Below are positions 43,434 through 52,844 of a stretch of 64,000 bases of DNA, piece by piece. Source of the DNA: an uncultured Ruminococcus sp. (GTDB taxonomy: Bacteria > Bacillota > Clostridia > Oscillospirales > Ruminococcaceae); NCBI GenBank assembly GCA_902780505.1, contig CACZFN010000018.1, forward strand, positions 1-64,000. The letters are read 5' to 3'. Under the pieces are notes generated by a model. It searched no databases, had not been told where the DNA came from, and was given only the letters and a program-made list of their open reading frames with translations. Positions within the stretch are counted from its first letter, which is position 1. The number at the start of each line of letters is the position of its first letter. The position numbers were made by a program, and so were the translations under genes.

Positions 43434-43463
43434 ACCGGCTATTCGCAGTCGGTTTATTTTTTT
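43434..43463 (+). terminator. Riboswitch-controlled terminator
   Basis: ACCGGCT-ATTCGC-AGTCGGT (7 bp with one G-U) followed by TTATTTTTTT, 31 bases beyond the aptamer and 148 bases before asd. Confidence 0.85.
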
Positions 43464-43610
43464 GCCGTGAACATAAAGATTATTATAGCATATTATGTTT
43501 ATAAAGTCAAGTGCGGCAGGTATTCATTTTTTATGTCTGATGCAGGGGTTAAACAGGGCATACCCTCTTTCGTTTAAGCTGCTGCATCTGAACGGAAAGG
43601 AGTTTTTTAA

Positions 43611-44693
43611 ATGAAGAAGTACAAGGTAGGTATCATCGGCGCAACGGGTATGGTAGGACAGAGGTTCTCGCTTATTCTTGACAAGCACCCGTGGTTTGAT
43701 GTGGTCGCACTTGCGGCATCTGCAAGAAGTGCGGGAAAGACTTACAGGGAAGCGGCAGGTTCAAAGTGGAAGCTAAAGGATCCAATGCCCGAATCAATGG
43801 CAGATATGGTCATCATGAATGCAGAGGAAGATGTTGAAAAGATAGCTTCCATGGTGGATTTCTGCTTCTGCGCTGTTGACATGAAGAAGGACGAGATAAG
43901 GGCGCTTGAAGAACGTTACGCAAAGGCTGAATGCCCGATAGTATCAAACAACTCGGCACACAGGCACACTGATGATGTACCTATGGTCATTCCTGAAATA
44001 AACCCTGAGCATATTGAGATAATCGCCGCACAGAGAAAGCGTCTTGGAACAAAGAGGGGCTTTATAGCTGTCAAGTCCAACTGCTCACTTCAGAGCTATG
44101 TTCCGGCACTTGCGCCGCTTCACACAAAGTACAAGGTAACAAAGGCACTTGCCTGCACATATCAGGCAATTTCGGGTGCCGGAAGAACTTTTGAGACATT
44201 CCCTGAGATAATTGACAACGTTATCCCCTATATTGGCGGTGAGGAAGAAAAGAGTGAGCAGGAGCCCATGAAGATATGGGGGCACATTGAAGGCGACAAG
44301 ATCGTTGATGCAACTGAGCCGAACATTACTGCACAGTGCCTGAGAGTACCTGTTTCCGACGGGCATACGGCTGCGGTATTTGTAAGCTTTGAGAAGAAGC
44401 CCACAAAGGAGGAGATACTCAAGGCCTGGAAGGATTTTTCAGGCGTTCCGCAGGAATTGAAGCTTCCCTCGGCACCGAAGCAGTTCCTTAATTACTTTGA
44501 AGAAAACGACAGGCCGCAGGCAAAGCTAGATCGAAACCTTGAAGGCGGCATGGCTGTATCAATAGGCAGACTGAGAGAGGATAAGCAGTACGATTACAAG
44601 TTCGTATGCCTCTCGCACAACACATTAAGAGGTGCGGCAGGCGGCGCAGTTCTGCTTGCGGAGCTTTTAGCTGCAAAAGGGTATTTTGACTGA
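43611..44693 (+). CDS. asd: Aspartate-semialdehyde dehydrogenase
   Basis: A 360-residue enzyme that reduces aspartyl phosphate to the semialdehyde, the branch point to lysine, threonine and methionine. The N-terminal NADP fold has IGATGMVGQRFS, the active Cys is in VKSNCSLQSYVPAL (about 158), and ISGAGRTFE and the His of SDGHTA follow. These features place it in the archaeal/fungal-type class of Asd. Expression is set by the lysine riboswitch, so this organism may treat lysine as the main signal for the whole branch. Confidence 0.95.
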   Translation: MKKYKVGIIGATGMVGQRFSLILDKHPWFDVVALAASARSAGKTYREAAGSKWKLKDPMPESMADMVIMNAEEDVEKIASMVDFCFCAVDMKKDEIRALEERYAKAECPIVSNNSAHRHTDDVPMVIPEINPEHIEIIAAQRKRLGTKRGFIAVKSNCSLQSYVPALAPLHTKYKVTKALACTYQAISGAGRTFETFPEIIDNVIPYIGGEEEKSEQEPMKIWGHIEGDKIVDATEPNITAQCLRVPVSDGHTAAVFVSFEKKPTKEEILKAWKDFSGVPQELKLPSAPKQFLNYFEENDRPQAKLDRNLEGGMAVSIGRLREDKQYDYKFVCLSHNTLRGAAGGAVLLAELLAAKGYFD

Positions 44694-44731
44694 TAATACA
44701 CCCCGAAACAATATGGAAGGAGTGTGACGGC

Positions 44732-45286
44732 ATGGATCTTTTTACCTCGGATCTTCATTTCGGGCATGAAAACGCCGTCCGCTTTGACCACCGTCCGTTC
44801 AGTGATGCAGAGGATATGTACATTCAGATGCGAAAGCTGTGGAACGAAAAGGTAAATGATAATGATGACGTGTGGATACTCGGTGATGTAACTTGCGGAA
44901 GAAAGCCTGATGTGGTTCGCTATGTAAGCGGGCTAGGCGGGCAAAAGCACCTGATATACGGCAATCATGACCGTAATATCATAAGATCTCCCGAGTTGCA
45001 GGGACTTTTTGCCGAATGCTGCCATTTACGCTTTTTGCAAAGTGGAGGCAGGGTGCTTTTTCTGAGCCATTACCCGATAGCTGACTGGTACGGGATGAAT
45101 CACGGCAGCTATCATATTTACGGACATATCCACAAAAAGACGGATGATGTTTTCAGGTTTATGACTGCCGGGCAGCGGGGGCAGCACGCCTTTAATGCCG
45201 GCTGTATGATAAACGGCTATGTTCCCGTAACATTTGAGGAGCTTGTCGAAAACAACCTGAGATTTCGGGAACAGCACGCTTTTTGA
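44732..45286 (+). CDS. Calcineurin-like metallophosphoesterase
   Basis: A 184-residue protein with the metal-binding signature TSDLHFGHENAVRFD, ILGDVTCGR, IYGNHDR, LSHYPIADWYGM and IYGHIHKK. Such proteins are usually encoded near phage or housekeeping genes and act on nucleotides or phosphoesters; the substrate is unknown. GGAGTG precedes ATG 44732. It lies inside the lysine operon between asd and dapA, an unexpected member with no obvious pathway link. Confidence 0.9.
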   Translation: MDLFTSDLHFGHENAVRFDHRPFSDAEDMYIQMRKLWNEKVNDNDDVWILGDVTCGRKPDVVRYVSGLGGQKHLIYGNHDRNIIRSPELQGLFAECCHLRFLQSGGRVLFLSHYPIADWYGMNHGSYHIYGHIHKKTDDVFRFMTAGQRGQHAFNAGCMINGYVPVTFEELVENNLRFREQHAF

Positions 45287-45302
45287 ACAGGAGGAATAAC
45301 TT

Positions 45303-46202
45303 ATGAAAAAAACAATTTTCACCGGCGCAGGTGTTGCTATCGTAACACCTATGAACGCCGACGGTTCCATCAATTATGATGAACTGGGCAGACTTATTGA
45401 TTTTAATATTGAAAACGGCACTGATGCGATCATCATCTGCGGCACAACAGGTGAAAGCGCCACAATGACTGAAGAAGAACACGTAGAGTGCATCAAATAT
45501 GCGATAGAAAAGACAGCGGGCAGGGTTCCTGTCATTGCGGGTACAGGTTCAAATGATACAGCTTTTGCTGTAAAGCTTTCAAAGGACGCTGAAGCGCTTG
45601 GCGCCGACGCACTGCTTTGCGTGACACCTTACTACAACAAAACATCACAGGACGGCCTTGTTGCACACTTCACAGCTATTGCAAATGCGGTGAAGATACC
45701 GATAATTCTTTACAACGTTCCGTCAAGGACAGGTACTTCGATAAATGTCGATACCTGCGTAAGGCTTTCAAAGGTCGAAAATATCGTGGCTATCAAGGAA
45801 GCCTGCGGGGACATTTCAAAGGTTGCAAAGATCGCAGAAGCCTGCGGTGATGACCTGACTATATACTCAGGCAACGATGACCAGATAGTTCCTATCATGG
45901 CACTTGGCGGAAAGGGCGTTATTTCTGTCCTTTCAAACTGTATGCCGCGCGAAACGCACGAGATAGCAGCGCTCTGCTTAGAGGATAAGTTCACACAGGC
46001 ACGCGAGAAAGCGCTTGAACTGCTCGACTTTACAAACACACTTTTCTGTGATGTGAACCCGATACCTGTAAAGGAAGCTTTAAACCTTATGGGCTTCAAG
46101 GCAGGAGAATGCAGAATGCCGCTTGTAGGGCTTAATGAAGCAAACCACAGGAAGCTTGAAGCATCAATGGAAAGGCTTGGGCTTATAGGCAAGATAAAAT
46201 AA
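45303..46202 (+). CDS. dapA: 4-hydroxy-tetrahydrodipicolinate synthase
   Basis: A 299-residue aldolase-fold enzyme that condenses pyruvate with aspartate semialdehyde. It has GTTGESATMTEEEH, the catalytic Tyr in YYNKTSQDG and IILYNVPSRTGTS, and the Schiff-base Lys in VAIKEACGD. It is the third gene of the L-box operon, with AGGAGG 6 bases upstream. Confidence 0.96.
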   Translation: MKKTIFTGAGVAIVTPMNADGSINYDELGRLIDFNIENGTDAIIICGTTGESATMTEEEHVECIKYAIEKTAGRVPVIAGTGSNDTAFAVKLSKDAEALGADALLCVTPYYNKTSQDGLVAHFTAIANAVKIPIILYNVPSRTGTSINVDTCVRLSKVENIVAIKEACGDISKVAKIAEACGDDLTIYSGNDDQIVPIMALGGKGVISVLSNCMPRETHEIAALCLEDKFTQAREKALELLDFTNTLFCDVNPIPVKEALNLMGFKAGECRMPLVGLNEANHRKLEASMERLGLIGKIK

Positions 46203-46204
46203 TA

Positions 46205-46283
46205 TACGCGAGTCCCCCTTACGTTTTTAACGGCAGGGGGCTCGTTGTAAAAGTACAAAAAAGCCCTTTAACAAGAGGGCAGG
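46205..46283 (+). other. Two hairpins between dapA and dapB
   Basis: CGAG-CCCCCT pairs with AGGGGG-CTCG (about 46209-46244) and GCCCT / AGGGC (46264-46281). Neither is followed by a T-run, so they may tune mRNA stability or partial readthrough rather than end the transcript. Confidence 0.5.
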
Positions 46284-46297
46284 AAAGGAAAATATAT

Positions 46298-47050
46298 ATG
46301 ACAAATATAGTAATAAGCGGCGCTTGCGGCAAAATGGGCAGAGTTATTGCTGACATATGCAAAGCGCGTGATGATGTAAAAGTAACAGCAGGTGTTGACC
46401 TTTTCGGGGAAAGCTACAGTGACTTTCCTGTTGTAAAGACATTTGCCCAGATACCCGAAAGGCCTGATGTTATCATAGACTTTTCAAACCCTTCGGCACT
46501 TGAACCTATGCTTGATTACTGCAAGGCGGGCGGCGTGCCTGTTGTTATCGCGACTACCGGATACAGTGCTGAGCAGACGGAAAAGATAAAGGAAGCGGCA
46601 AAGGTGATACCTGTGTTTTTCACATTCAATATGTCGCTTGGCATAAACCTTTTAGCGCAGCTTGCAAAGAAGGCGGTAAGTATTCTCGGCGGGCAGTTTG
46701 ACATTGAGATAGTTGAGAAGCACCACAACCAGAAGATAGATGCGCCCTCGGGCACAGCCATTATGCTTGCAAACGCCATAAACGAGGAAGCAGGCGGCAA
46801 GTACAATCTTGTTTACGACAGGCACAGTGTAAGGGCAAAAAGAGATCAGTCGGAGATCGGTATGCATTCGATACGCGGAGGAACTATAGTCGGCGAACAC
46901 GAGATAATATTTGCGGGCAGAGATGAAGTTGTATCATTAAAGCACGAAGCACATTCAAAGGGTGTATTTGCTGTAGGTTCGGTAAATGCGGCGATATTCC
47001 TTGCCGGCAGGGACGCAGGTATCTATGACATGAATGATATGCTCGGATAA
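46298..47050 (+). CDS. dapB: 4-hydroxy-tetrahydrodipicolinate reductase
   Basis: A 250-residue NAD(P)H-dependent reductase of lysine/diaminopimelate synthesis. It has the nucleotide motif ISGACGKMGRVIAD, ATTGYSAEQ, the catalytic EKHHNQKIDAPSGTA (His-His and Lys) and GGTIVGEHEIIFAG. The length is usual. It is probably the last biosynthetic gene of the operon. Confidence 0.96.
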   Translation: MTNIVISGACGKMGRVIADICKARDDVKVTAGVDLFGESYSDFPVVKTFAQIPERPDVIIDFSNPSALEPMLDYCKAGGVPVVIATTGYSAEQTEKIKEAAKVIPVFFTFNMSLGINLLAQLAKKAVSILGGQFDIEIVEKHHNQKIDAPSGTAIMLANAINEEAGGKYNLVYDRHSVRAKRDQSEIGMHSIRGGTIVGEHEIIFAGRDEVVSLKHEAHSKGVFAVGSVNAAIFLAGRDAGIYDMNDMLG

Positions 47051-47094
47051 GAAACAACAGGATCATTTTATATTCCGTTAATACAGGTGATCAA

Positions 47095-48162
47095 ATGACA
47101 AAAGCCAAACGATTTAATTACATATCTGACACAAAAGCTGTATGTCTGCTTGGTGTAATACTTTTTCACTGTATGCTCTTTTATGCAGATAACCCGTTTT
47201 TCCCCGAAAGGGCTGACTTTATTTCAAAGCCTGTAGTTGTGATATGCAGCATACTTGACTCGACGGTAGTTGAGGGGTTTGTGTTCTGTTCGGGGTTTTT
47301 ATACGTAAACAGCGCTTTTGGCAAATCAAAGACTGTATTTCAGGATATTTATTCAAAGGTAAGGCGGCTTATTGTCCCCTATCTGCTGATGGGGACATTC
47401 TGGCTGGTACCGCTTTACACGTTTTTTGACATAACCACATTTGGCAGGACTAAAGGCATGGGGTACCTTGAAGGTTACAAGTATATGCTGCTCGGTGTTT
47501 TTTCAGACCACCTGTGGTTTTTATTGATGCTTTTCTGGGTGTCGGTGATATTCATACTTATGAAACCGCTTATACTGGACAAAAAATTCCTGCCGATATC
47601 GGGGGCAGTGACGCTTGCAGCCGCCTTTTTAGTGAAATTCCCGCTTTCAGGATTTCCGTACTACAAATTCAATCAGATACCGCCTTACCTGTTATGCTAC
47701 TATCTTGGCATATGTGCATGGCATTTCAGGGATAAGCTTGAAGCACTCCCTGCAAAGGCAGATCTTCTTATAAGCGCTTTATTGTTTCCGCTGACGGTAT
47801 TTTACAATGACCTGTCTGCAAAAAGCTTTGTATGGGGATGGATATGCAGGTCTGTGGGGGCAGTGATGATGCTGTTTATATTCTTAGGCTTTTACCGCTT
47901 GAATATATCTGAACGGCTGGGCAAAAAAGGCTTTTGGCTGTATATGCAAAGACACAGTTTTTACCTGTATCTGTTCAATCTGCCGTTTTCATACCTGTTT
48001 TTCAGGCTATTCTATCCGCTAGTAGGGCATATGACATTTTTATGCATACTACTCAATTTTATTATGTGTATGCTTGCACAATGTACAATAGTTCAGATAC
48101 TTAACAGGCTGAACTCTTACAGAAAGGAGCTGCTCGGAAAAAGTGATAAAAAGAAAGAATAG
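47095..48162 (+). CDS. Acyltransferase 3 family membrane protein
   Basis: A 355-residue integral membrane protein with about ten hydrophobic helices. The N terminus carries the family signature YISDTKAVCLLGVILFHCML with the conserved His, then EGFVFCSGFLY. Such proteins O-acylate cell-wall or surface sugars, or small molecules. It begins 44 bases after dapB and its 3' end overlaps the next frame by 20 bases. The target is unknown. Confidence 0.85.
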   Translation: MTKAKRFNYISDTKAVCLLGVILFHCMLFYADNPFFPERADFISKPVVVICSILDSTVVEGFVFCSGFLYVNSAFGKSKTVFQDIYSKVRRLIVPYLLMGTFWLVPLYTFFDITTFGRTKGMGYLEGYKYMLLGVFSDHLWFLLMLFWVSVIFILMKPLILDKKFLPISGAVTLAAAFLVKFPLSGFPYYKFNQIPPYLLCYYLGICAWHFRDKLEALPAKADLLISALLFPLTVFYNDLSAKSFVWGWICRSVGAVMMLFIFLGFYRLNISERLGKKGFWLYMQRHSFYLYLFNLPFSYLFFRLFYPLVGHMTFLCILLNFIMCMLAQCTIVQILNRLNSYRKELLGKSDKKKE

Positions 48163-49924
48163 GAGCAGCCGCATTGTAATGCAGTTAGGCCGCCCTATGC
48201 TTATCATAGAGATAGTTATAATACTGGTGAGTGCTGTATTTCTGTATATAACAAATATAGACCGATACATCAAGGACAGGTTTGACAGCGGCCGCAAGAT
48301 AGCGCAAAACACTGCGGATGTACTTGAAGAATACAAAAGCCTTGGGTTTCTTGTTCCATACTGGCATGACAACTATGAAAAGATGGATTTTTTCTACACG
48401 GACGATGAAAAGCTTGCACAGAAGCAGAAAGCTTTATTTGAAAAATACCCCGGGATAACCGATATAAAATTCATAACCGAGGAACAGGCAAAAAGCTTTG
48501 ACGACGAGGGGCAGCTGCTGCTTGCGGAAATCTGCTACAGCAGACTCAGCCATGATTTTGACAGAACAAAGTCTGCCTACAGGCCTATGTATCTTTACAG
48601 CTTTATTATCGACGGGAACAATATGTTCAACCTTGTTACGGGAACTAAGGATAATGAAAAGCGGCAGAGCGAAGGCGGCGATCTATTTGAACTTGGCGTG
48701 ACAAACGATTACGAGGAGGGAAGATATCCCATTCTTGACGAAACCATCAGGACGGGTGAACCCTCGGCAAAAATGGAGCTTTCAATGAAAAAAGGCGCAG
48801 ACAAGAGCGTCATGCACCTGTTTGAGCCTGTATATTCAAATGACAGACTTGTGATGTATGTAGGTGTTTCGATACAGTGGCGTGACCTTATTTCAAGTGT
48901 TCTTGGTATGTCGCTGCTTGTTGCATTTGTAATGTCGGTGCTTTTTATTCTATTGGTACAGCTGTTTTTCATTCTGCTAAAAAAGAAGCTGCTTATACCG
49001 CTTAAAACCGAACAGGACATAATAAACGAATACAAGCAGAATAAAAATGCAGAGGAAACCGTTACGGCGCTGAGCTTTATAACATCAAACAACGAGATAC
49101 AGGAAATAGCCGAGGATTTTTCAGCTATGGTACTTGAACTTGAGCGCCACATCGAAGATGTAAAAAGCATTACAGCCGAAAAGGAACGTATCGGGGCTGA
49201 ACTTGACATGGCGACACAGATACAGGCAGGACAGCTGCCGAGCGTGTTTCCAGCCTTCCCCGAAAGAACGGAATTTGACATACACGCCACAATGACACCC
49301 GCTAAGGAAGTAGGCGGGGATTTCTACGATTTCTTCTTTGTTGACAATGACCACCTTGCAATGGTGATCGCAGATGTATCGGGCAAGGGCGTTCCTGCGG
49401 CATTATTTATGATGATGTCAAAGATACTTATAAACAACTACGCTATGATGGGGCTTTCACCACACGAGGTGCTTGAAAAGACTAATGAAACAATATGTGA
49501 AAACAACAAGCAGGGAATGTTTGTAACTGTATGGCTCGGTATACTTGAAGTATCAACGGGAAAGATAACTGCTGCAAACGCAGGGCACGAATACCCTATC
49601 ATAAGGCAGCCCGACGGACAGTTTGAACTTTTCAGGGACAAACACGGCTTTGTTATCGGCGGGATCAAAAACAAAAAATACAAACAGTATGAATTTACGC
49701 TGCAAAAAGGCGGCACGCTGTTTGTATACACAGACGGTGTCCCCGAAGCGACAAACGAACAGCAGGAACTTTACGGCACGCAGAGGCTTGTCGAAGTAAT
49801 GAACAAAACACCTGATGCAAGGCCGAAGGAATTACTTGATAACGTACATAAAGCTGTAAATGAGTTTGTTGGTGATGCGCCGCAGTTTGATGACCTGACA
49901 ATGCTCGCAATAACGCTATTATAA
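48143..49924 (+). CDS. Membrane-anchored RsbU/SpoIIE-type PP2C phosphatase
   Basis: About 593 residues. One N-terminal membrane helix (about 15-35), an external sensor region (to about 245), a second helix (about 250-280) and a HAMP-like linker with coiled coil lead to the SpoIIE domain (about 355-592): QIQAGQLP, EVGGDFYDFF (metal Asp), DVSGKGVPAALFM, ANAGHEYP and DDLTMLAI. It would dephosphorylate a STAS anti-sigma antagonist, and one is encoded 15 bases downstream. The start is uncertain: GTG 48143 (AAGGAG 14 bases away) or ATG 48179. Confidence 0.9.
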   Translation: MIKRKNRSSRIVMQLGRPMLIIEIVIILVSAVFLYITNIDRYIKDRFDSGRKIAQNTADVLEEYKSLGFLVPYWHDNYEKMDFFYTDDEKLAQKQKALFEKYPGITDIKFITEEQAKSFDDEGQLLLAEICYSRLSHDFDRTKSAYRPMYLYSFIIDGNNMFNLVTGTKDNEKRQSEGGDLFELGVTNDYEEGRYPILDETIRTGEPSAKMELSMKKGADKSVMHLFEPVYSNDRLVMYVGVSIQWRDLISSVLGMSLLVAFVMSVLFILLVQLFFILLKKKLLIPLKTEQDIINEYKQNKNAEETVTALSFITSNNEIQEIAEDFSAMVLELERHIEDVKSITAEKERIGAELDMATQIQAGQLPSVFPAFPERTEFDIHATMTPAKEVGGDFYDFFFVDNDHLAMVIADVSGKGVPAALFMMMSKILINNYAMMGLSPHEVLEKTNETICENNKQGMFVTVWLGILEVSTGKITAANAGHEYPIIRQPDGQFELFRDKHGFVIGGIKNKKYKQYEFTLQKGGTLFVYTDGVPEATNEQQELYGTQRLVEVMNKTPDARPKELLDNVHKAVNEFVGDAPQFDDLTMLAITLL

Positions 49925-49939
49925 ACGGAGGCAAGTTCT

Positions 49940-50236
49940 ATGGAAATAAAAATGAACAGAAATGACACCGAACTTATTATCGCGGTAGAAGGAAGGCTCG
50001 ACACACTTACTGCACCTGACCTTGAAGAAGCCCTTGAAGCGGAGATAGAGGGGGTTGAAAAGCTTGTATTCGACTTTGGTGAGCTCAAATACATATCCAG
50101 TGCAGGGCTGAGGGTACTGCTTACTGCTATGCAGATCATGGCTGAACAGGGCGAGATGACGGTTAAAAACGTTACACCTGATGTTATGGACGTTTTTGAA
50201 GTGACCGGGTTTGTTGATGACCTCAATATTGAATGA
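49940..50236 (+). CDS. STAS-domain anti-sigma factor antagonist
   Basis: A 98-residue single STAS domain like SpoIIAA/RsbV. EGRLDTLTAPDLEEAL precedes the phosphorylation region KYISSAGLRVLL with the expected Ser (about 54 or 55). In partner switching, the unphosphorylated form binds the anti-sigma kinase and frees the sigma factor. The upstream SpoIIE-type phosphatase is its likely activator. No intact anti-sigma kinase or sigma factor gene follows. Confidence 0.92.
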   Translation: MEIKMNRNDTELIIAVEGRLDTLTAPDLEEALEAEIEGVEKLVFDFGELKYISSAGLRVLLTAMQIMAEQGEMTVKNVTPDVMDVFEVTGFVDDLNIE

Positions 50237-50323
50237 GGTGATAAAACAGACGAACTTGACATACAGGCAGTAAAGGAAAACCTTAAAGAAAAAGCTGTAA
50301 ATAAAGGCTGTACCGCATTTTAA
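50237..50323 (+). pseudogene. Possible remnant of an anti-sigma kinase (RsbW-like) start
   Basis: After a GAGGTG ribosome-binding-like sequence, the frame reads TDELDIQAVKENLKEKAVNK then GCTAF and stops. This resembles the first ~25 residues of RsbW/SpoIIAB-type ATPases that usually follow the STAS gene, but it has no start codon and ends in the terminator. It may be all that is left after a deletion; the match is short. Confidence 0.3.
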
Positions 50324-50343
50324 TGATACGCGGTACAGCCTTT
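50303..50343 (+). terminator. Bidirectional terminator
   Basis: A perfect 14-bp stem AAAGGCTGTACCGC / GCGGTACAGCCTTT with a 13-base loop. It separates the STAS operon from the convergent transglutaminase gene. Confidence 0.9.
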
Positions 50344-50360
50344 ATTACATACAGACCTGA

Positions 50361-52640
50361 TCATACACGGGCTGATGATTCCTTTGCTTTTTTACGAAGA
50401 AGCGGGAGAAGCTCTTTATAGCGGGCATACGCTGATAAAAACTCGGCCTCTGTTATCTCACGATTCCCGAAGCGGTTCTTTTCAAAGAGGTCAGTCACCT
50501 CTCTGAGCTCACTGCCTGTCTTTTGCAGGATATATCCGTTAAGAAGATCCGCAGTATACGGGGAAAGATCCGCCTTATCTTCATATTCAAGCAGGGCTGA
50601 AATATGCTTATAAAGCTTTAACAGCTTCTGCTCGGGTGTGCCGAAGTGCAGTTTTATTCTAAAGAAAAATTCCCATATCCTGTCGAACAACAGTACAAAA
50701 ATCAGTACAAATAGCACTGCAAGCACTATAAGCACACGGCCGATATACAGCATGATCACTGTAAGGATACTGTTGTTATCGTCATCAGTCTGTTCGGGTG
50801 TTATCTCACGGACAAAGCCGGGGACAGTCGGTTCAAAGCCCATCCAGCCGACATAAGGTACAAAGGCTTCAACAAAGGCGTGTGCATTTGCATCACGCAC
50901 CACAAGGCGTGTGGGATCTTCGGGATCTATTTCGTAGGCAAGGTAGCCCTCGACATATCTGCATGGGATATTCTCCATTATAAGCATAACCGTCATAGCA
51001 GAGGCAAAGTCGATACAAATACCTTCCCTGCTTTCAAAAAGAAAGTATGAAAGTGATTCATCACTCGGCACATAATCTGCGTTATAGACAAAGCCTTCCT
51101 TTTCAAAATAGCCCTCAATGGCTTTTATCTTTTCATAATCACTTTCACAGTCCCTGACTATTTCGTCGGCAAGCGCCTTTATCCTGTCATAATCCTTCAG
51201 GCCGCGCTCGTTCATATATTCGGGATTATAGCGATAGTTTTCATTTACTTTCTTATAGTAGATCTCAAACAGGTTTTTCATAAAAAAGCTGAACCTGTCG
51301 GCTGGATCTTCTACAGAAAGTGACTTATCGGTATCGGCTGCCATTGCACCGTCCATATAGAAATCCTTGAAGGTACTGCCGGCTTTTTCGGCAACTGACT
51401 GCTGTGCTTCCTTAACATCGATGATATGCTCACTTATCCTGCCCAGGTCAGTACCGCGGATATAATCGTTAAGATAGAACATATCGCTGTAGGCATAGCC
51501 GACAGATACATCATCATTATTAAGTGCCACAGTTGTATAAAGCGGTGCCGGGACGAAATTGACACCCTGTGACACAGCAAATTCGATCTCTACATCAAAG
51601 CTTTTTTCCTCTAAATCGTCCTTAAAGGCTGATGCAGGTGCTCTGAGCCTTCCGTTTTCGCCCTCGTACTTTTCTGCATTATAAAGGGCGAAGATGTCTG
51701 TTCTTACACTCTGCGAAACGCCGACGGGATCAAGTGTAGATGCTGCATACCATTCAAACGCCGAGGGATCATAGGCATTCATTGAACGGCGGCGAAGGTA
51801 CATAGGAAAGCTGACCTCTGCCATATTTTCAGGGTAAACATACATTATAGGTTCACCCGTATACTGGACGCCGTGCATATTTGTCGAACGGTTCGTATTC
51901 TGTATCCTGTCCCCCGCATTGACTCTATTGCCGAAATTGAACATATCGGCATCCTGTTCAAGCTTTGAGGGTGATGACATATCGGGAATGACCATACTTA
52001 TCGCGCCCGCCACCGAAACAAAGAGCGCAACGCTCAGAACATACGCGATACTTACCCTTGTACCCTTACCGCTGTCGTCTGAAAGGAAGATACGGTTATG
52101 CACCATTACTGCGAGGTAAAGGGTTATAAGCACTGTGATAGTAAGGTCATCCATGATATCCTGTCTTTTAGCATAGATAACAAAGGGCAGGAAAAGGATA
52201 AGCAGAGAACCGAGCGCCCTGTACCTTACCTGAGTAAAATAATAGATAACGGAGTTCATAAAGAACCCGCCGCCGAAAAACAGTGCAAGAGAATAGGCAC
52301 GCGGGGCGACTACGGTATCATCAAAAGAGGCATAGAACCACTGTTGGAAGGTAACAGGTGCGGCTTGTCTGTATTCAGCGGTAAAGACCATAGACATTGA
52401 ATAAAAAGTAATAAACAAAAGCAGAACAGTATACACGATACCGCCTATGACCTTACGCCTTATAAGCAGGTCAAGGAGCATAAAGGTCAGGAGTGCATAC
52501 ACAAAAAAGCCCGCTGTATAGAGCCGCTTACCCTGTGACATATAACACTCTATTATTACAGAGCCTGCCGCAGTAGTCATAAGCAGCGGCAGAAGCCAGA
52601 GGTTTATTCTGTTTTTAAAGTAGGAAAGAATAGCTTTCAT
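50361..52640 (-). CDS. Membrane transglutaminase-like protein (MoxR cluster)
   Basis: A 759-residue protein. Six to seven helices (about 15-225), an external region with a transglutaminase/protease core (about 470-610), a further helix (about 635-660) and a cytoplasmic tail. The catalytic triad region shows ESREGICIDFASAMTVM (Cys), RDANAHAFVEAFVPY (His) and GWMGFEPTVP (Asp position is Glu/Pro-rich in this family). It belongs with MoxR and DUF58 genes, which sit upstream on the same strand and often assemble or cross-link surface proteins. The gap of 102 bases before it, with a repeat, is unusual for this cluster. Confidence 0.88.
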   Translation of the reverse strand: MKAILSYFKNRINLWLLPLLMTTAAGSVIIECYMSQGKRLYTAGFFVYALLTFMLLDLLIRRKVIGGIVYTVLLLFITFYSMSMVFTAEYRQAAPVTFQQWFYASFDDTVVAPRAYSLALFFGGGFFMNSVIYYFTQVRYRALGSLLILFLPFVIYAKRQDIMDDLTITVLITLYLAVMVHNRIFLSDDSGKGTRVSIAYVLSVALFVSVAGAISMVIPDMSSPSKLEQDADMFNFGNRVNAGDRIQNTNRSTNMHGVQYTGEPIMYVYPENMAEVSFPMYLRRRSMNAYDPSAFEWYAASTLDPVGVSQSVRTDIFALYNAEKYEGENGRLRAPASAFKDDLEEKSFDVEIEFAVSQGVNFVPAPLYTTVALNNDDVSVGYAYSDMFYLNDYIRGTDLGRISEHIIDVKEAQQSVAEKAGSTFKDFYMDGAMAADTDKSLSVEDPADRFSFFMKNLFEIYYKKVNENYRYNPEYMNERGLKDYDRIKALADEIVRDCESDYEKIKAIEGYFEKEGFVYNADYVPSDESLSYFLFESREGICIDFASAMTVMLIMENIPCRYVEGYLAYEIDPEDPTRLVVRDANAHAFVEAFVPYVGWMGFEPTVPGFVREITPEQTDDDNNSILTVIMLYIGRVLIVLAVLFVLIFVLLFDRIWEFFFRIKLHFGTPEQKLLKLYKHISALLEYEDKADLSPYTADLLNGYILQKTGSELREVTDLFEKNRFGNREITEAEFLSAYARYKELLPLLRKKAKESSARV

Positions 52641-52742
52641 AGATATACACTTTCTTTTTATTTCTCTCTTTCACACCAGTGCCGCTGAGACAGATCGGTG
52701 CAATGCCATTGTCTGAGCAGCGACATAAAAGAAATAATGATT

Positions 52743-52844
52743 TTAAGGCAACACCGCACGACTATTGTACGTCAGAAACGCAGTCAGATTTTTCGTCAGA
52801 GTGACTAAAAACGACGCAGGTTTACTGACGTAAGTCAAGGAGTT
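52743..52844. repeat. MITE-like element, family B copy 2, inside the DUF58 3' end
   Basis: It begins TTAAGGCAACACCGCACGAC like the end of copy 1, and 52786-52844 is identical, inverted, to 14796-14854. The far end is missing. It supplies the last 33 codons and stop of the DUF58 gene. The remaining 52641-52742 shows no gene. Confidence 0.88.
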
